A stretch of DNA of 16,077 nucleotides. It comes from JAJYZP01 sp049964535 (lineage in GTDB: Bacteria > Actinomycetota > Acidimicrobiia > Acidimicrobiales > Acidimicrobiaceae). Where the stretch lies: contig JBMFXG010000040.1 in the NCBI GenBank assembly GCA_049964535.1, positions 1 to 16,077 of the forward strand, given 5' to 3'. The notes beneath the pieces are model-generated. The model did no database searches, was not told the origin of the DNA, and was given only the letters and a program-made list of their open reading frames with translations. Made by a program: the position numbers and the translations under genes. Each line of letters begins with the position of its first letter. Within the stretch, counting starts at the first letter, position 1. This document shows, piece after piece, positions 13,930 through 16,077 of the stretch.

Positions 13930-15900
13930 CTACTTCAGCGAGATGGACTTCCGCCTCCAGGGAAGAATGAGGCTGAAACCAATCACCGCACTCAACGCTG
14001 CTAGGAACCAGTATGTCTCCGAACTCCACGGCTTGCCCGTGTGCACCGATGGAACGGTTACGGTCTTGGTCACTGGGGCCGCCGTTGTCGGAGGTGCAGA
14101 GTTTGCAGCAACCGCCACCACTGCGGTGGTAGGAGGCGTCGTGGTCGTAGGAGGCGTCGTGGTCGTGGTCACCGACGGTGCAGTCACTGGAGGAGAGGTC
14201 ACAGGTGTGACCGCCGTTGAGAGTGATACGGTATCAGACGCATAGACCGTGGCGGCATCGTTCGACGAGACAGAAGCTCGGTTCACAACGCTTGACACCG
14301 TCGTCGATGAGGGAGCACGTACCGTTACCGTCAGCACCGGCGCACTTTGTCCCGGTAAGAGAGCCTGATTTGCCGGTATCGCATAGGTACAGCTCACCGT
14401 CGTAGCCGGAAAGGACGTACTCGCACAGCTCCAACCGCTGCCAGACGCCGCGGTCGCAACCATTCCTGTCGGCAGCGGATCGTTAATCGTAAGAGCCTGA
14501 CCCTCTGCCAGCTGTGAGCTGGTGGAGACACCCGCTGTCAGAAAATACTGGAAGACCGAGTTGTAGTTGGTTGCGTGATTGACGTTGTCGGTCTTCTGCA
14601 ACGTCAAGACGGGACACGCACCGCTCGCCGGGGCATTTATGGTTTGCTCGGCGATGAACTGATTCTGGCAGGAGGTGAATGGGACCTGAACGATCGGGTT
14701 GTTATTGTCGAGTGCAAAGTCGTCCGAACTCAGCGCATGCAGCGAAGACGGTACCGGCACAAGCGTCGGTGAGATCGTCGCACTCGTTCCTGAACCACTC
14801 GCATTGAGATTCGACGGATCGATCCTGTAGAAGTTAACTTGACCGTTACCCTGGTTGCCGTTGATTGCACCGGTCGAGATCCACAGACCGGTTCGGCCGG
14901 GCACCGTACCTTCGACGCTACCTGAATAGGTCGATCCTGCTCCGGTCGAGATCTTGTACTCCGAGGCCGTAGCGGATCCACCTGCCGGCTGGGCATCGGC
15001 ATACCCAACGGTTCCAGTAAACTCCCGCACGAACCAAAGCTCTGGAGCCCCATTCACCATCTGACCACTGAAATCCCCAAGGTTACCAGTAAAGGTAGAC
15101 GCCGTGATCGTTACGGTCGGGCTATTGGTATTCGTCGAAGACAGGCTCGAAAGAGGGAAGCCGAAGATCTCCTTATTGTTGCTGCTTCCAGCGTAAAGGT
15201 ACCCGTCGTACACGGTCATGGCCGAATCAAAAGTGGACGACGTCGCATACGTCGTTACTGTTCCCGAGCTAGAGATACCGTAAATATCTTTGCCTGAGGT
15301 GATGTAGACCGAACCCGCAGAATTCGTACCAATAGAAGTCGACGGCACAAAGGTACTGCTAAAGACGCTCGATCCCGGGAAAGTCACAGCTGAACCGGCT
15401 TCAGTAAGCGAATAGATCGGCAGACCAGTGGTGCTTCCTCGAGGAAGTTGCGATGGATCCAACTGAACTACCGAATCGGACCCTCCGTTAAAGTTAACAA
15501 AGTACACCATTGAATTTGCCGCAAGACCATCAATCGGAGCGAAACCATTGCCAAGTTCAACGACGGCCTCAGCCTGACGCGTTACTCCGTTGACCTCTAG
15601 CAGGTCGCCAGCACCGAGACCACGGTAAACCGAGATCCAGTAGTTTCCTTGGGCGTCCCGAACGGCCTGTTCGAGATGTGAAGAGTACGATATGATCCGA
15701 TCGTTCACGAAGGTACCTAAGTAGATCGGCACTGGAGCATAGACCGCAGAAGTTGAAGTGGCGGAGGCTGACGATACGGAGGTAGCTAGCAACCCTGCGG
15801 TTGCACTGATCCCCAACGCAACTGCGCCACCGGCGAGGCTGAGTCGCCGAATCTTACGGCGACCTCCGTGTATCGCCTTCGAAGTTCTTCTCAGTTTCAT
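13930..15900 (-). CDS. Secreted, membrane-anchored Ser/Thr-rich surface protein with DUF11-like domain
   Basis: A 656-residue exported protein. The signal peptide has a long basic n-region (RRKIRRLS), a hydrophobic core and a likely cut after ASA (A47). Residues about 50-420 are rich in Gly, Ser and Thr with short beta-like repeats such as SVYITSGKDIYGISSSGTV, suggesting a beta-propeller-like fold; I do not recognise a specific family. Residues about 427-564 resemble a DUF11 repeat (LTLQKTDNVNH, INDPLPTGM, NRASVSSNDAAT), a domain common in actinobacterial wall proteins. A Pro/Thr linker (about 565-618) leads to VHTGKPW, a membrane helix (about 630-648) and a basic RRK tail. This resembles a sortase signal, but the LPxTG motif is degenerate (SVHTG), so it may simply be membrane-anchored. 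The ATG at 15900 has GGAAGG 10 nt upstream. The Ser/Thr-rich body and Thr/Pro linker could be O-glycosylated, perhaps by the nearby operon. Confidence 0.85.
   Translation of the reverse strand: MKLRRTSKAIHGGRRKIRRLSLAGGAVALGISATAGLLATSVSSASATSTSAVYAPVPIYLGTFVNDRIISYSSHLEQAVRDAQGNYWISVYRGLGAGDLLEVNGVTRQAEAVVELGNGFAPIDGLAANSMVYFVNFNGGSDSVVQLDPSQLPRGSTTGLPIYSLTEAGSAVTFPGSSVFSSTFVPSTSIGTNSAGSVYITSGKDIYGISSSGTVTTYATSSTFDSAMTVYDGYLYAGSSNNKEIFGFPLSSLSSTNTNSPTVTITASTFTGNLGDFSGQMVNGAPELWFVREFTGTVGYADAQPAGGSATASEYKISTGAGSTYSGSVEGTVPGRTGLWISTGAINGNQGNGQVNFYRIDPSNLNASGSGTSATISPTLVPVPSSLHALSSDDFALDNNNPIVQVPFTSCQNQFIAEQTINAPASGACPVLTLQKTDNVNHATNYNSVFQYFLTAGVSTSSQLAEGQALTINDPLPTGMVATAASGSGWSCASTSFPATTVSCTYAIPANQALLPGQSAPVLTVTVRAPSSTTVSSVVNRASVSSNDAATVYASDTVSLSTAVTPVTSPPVTAPSVTTTTTPPTTTTPPTTAVVAVAANSAPPTTAAPVTKTVTVPSVHTGKPWSSETYWFLAALSAVIGFSLILPWRRKSISLK
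14129..14164. repeat. 18-bp tandem duplication in Thr/Pro linker
   Basis: Two identical consecutive 18-bp units (14129-14146 and 14147-14164) encode repeated Thr-Thr-Thr-Thr-Pro-Pro on the minus strand. This is a length-variable linker just outside the membrane anchor, of the kind that changes by slippage. Confidence 0.7.
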
Positions 15901-16077
15901 TAGAGTTCTACCTTCCCTCGACTACCTATCAAAACCCATGGCTAGACGCAGCGCTCTCGAGTACTAACTACCAGAGCTGCGACTAACCAGAGCAAAACCA
16001 CAGAGCACCATGACCGATCACCCTGTCGTGACGAGCTAAAGTTACCATACTTCTCTGCCGATAACAAGAGTTTTCTC
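15901..16077. other. Upstream region of surface protein gene
   Basis: This 177-bp stretch contains the GGAAGG ribosome site (15911-15916) and presumably the promoter of the surface protein gene. Candidate boxes are poorly spaced, so none is called. One minus-strand frame is open from the right edge to a TAG at 15942-15944 and includes a hydrophobic run (WCSVVLLWLVAALVV). It could be the end of an upstream gene, but it is too short to support. Confidence 0.4.

Noticed and set aside
13880..14245. 121-codon plus-strand frame rich in Val/Gly
   Set aside because: Antisense of the Thr/Pro linker and anchor of the surface protein. The Val/Gly repeats are the complement of Thr/Pro codons.
15942..16077. 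Open frame entering from the right edge on the minus strand with a hydrophobic run
   Set aside because: Only 45 codons, with no start in view and no family match. Other frames in the same stretch are nearly as open.

Overview
The window looks like chromosomal DNA of a medium-GC actinobacterium. The clues are a LytR-CpsA-Psr (LCP) cell-wall ligase with a LytR_C domain, an MhuD-type haem-degrading monooxygenase, CtaG-type oxidase assembly proteins, and a Gram-positive style surface protein with a C-terminal membrane anchor. Frequent CTCGA and CGATCG words, base composition well below streptomycetes, and paired CtaG proteins suggest the Acidimicrobiia (Ferrimicrobium/Acidimicrobium-like). That placement is inference, because no rRNA or other marker is present. 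I see no tRNA, rRNA, CRISPR array, transposase or phage gene.

Left region (1-5000), all minus strand. The 5' three quarters of an M20-family amidohydrolase gene (allantoate / N-carbamoyl amino acid hydrolase type) runs off the left edge. Upstream of it lies a secreted-side LCP protein, and then two adjacent, highly diverged CtaG-like multi-membrane proteins that probably serve copper delivery to haem-copper oxidase.

Middle (5000-8600). Divergent from the CtaG pair is a small MhuD-like ABM-fold protein on the plus strand, with the known haem-degradation residues conserved. It converges on a GntR/UTRA regulator (minus). The regulator is divergent from a large MBL-fold protein with two rhodanese domains, laid out like the persulfide dioxygenase-sulfurtransferase CstB. 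A sulfide/persulfide detoxification unit controlled by the GntR protein is a reasonable inference, and an inverted repeat sits in the shared upstream region. About 450 bases of apparently non-coding DNA follow.

Right (8588-16077), all minus strand. A tightly coupled four-gene operon reads, in transcription order: SAM methyltransferase with a helical N-terminus, GT4 glycosyltransferase, GT4 paralogue, and a third GT4 glycosyltransferase. Successive genes overlap or are 2 nt apart. Upstream of this operon is about 890 bp with no intact gene. It holds a strong hairpin and open stretches in all three minus frames that may be a decayed gene. Upstream of that is a 656-residue Ser/Thr-rich surface protein with signal peptide, DUF11-like domain, Pro/Thr linker and membrane anchor. 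Together with the LCP gene, this half of the window looks devoted to cell-envelope glycans and surface proteins.

I found no clear novel defence or mobile system. The most noteworthy items are the CstB-like protein with an altered metal-ligand motif next to a GntR gene, the MhuD-like protein divergent from a CtaG pair, the methyltransferase-GT4 operon next to a possible glycosylated surface protein, and the coding-like debris between them.
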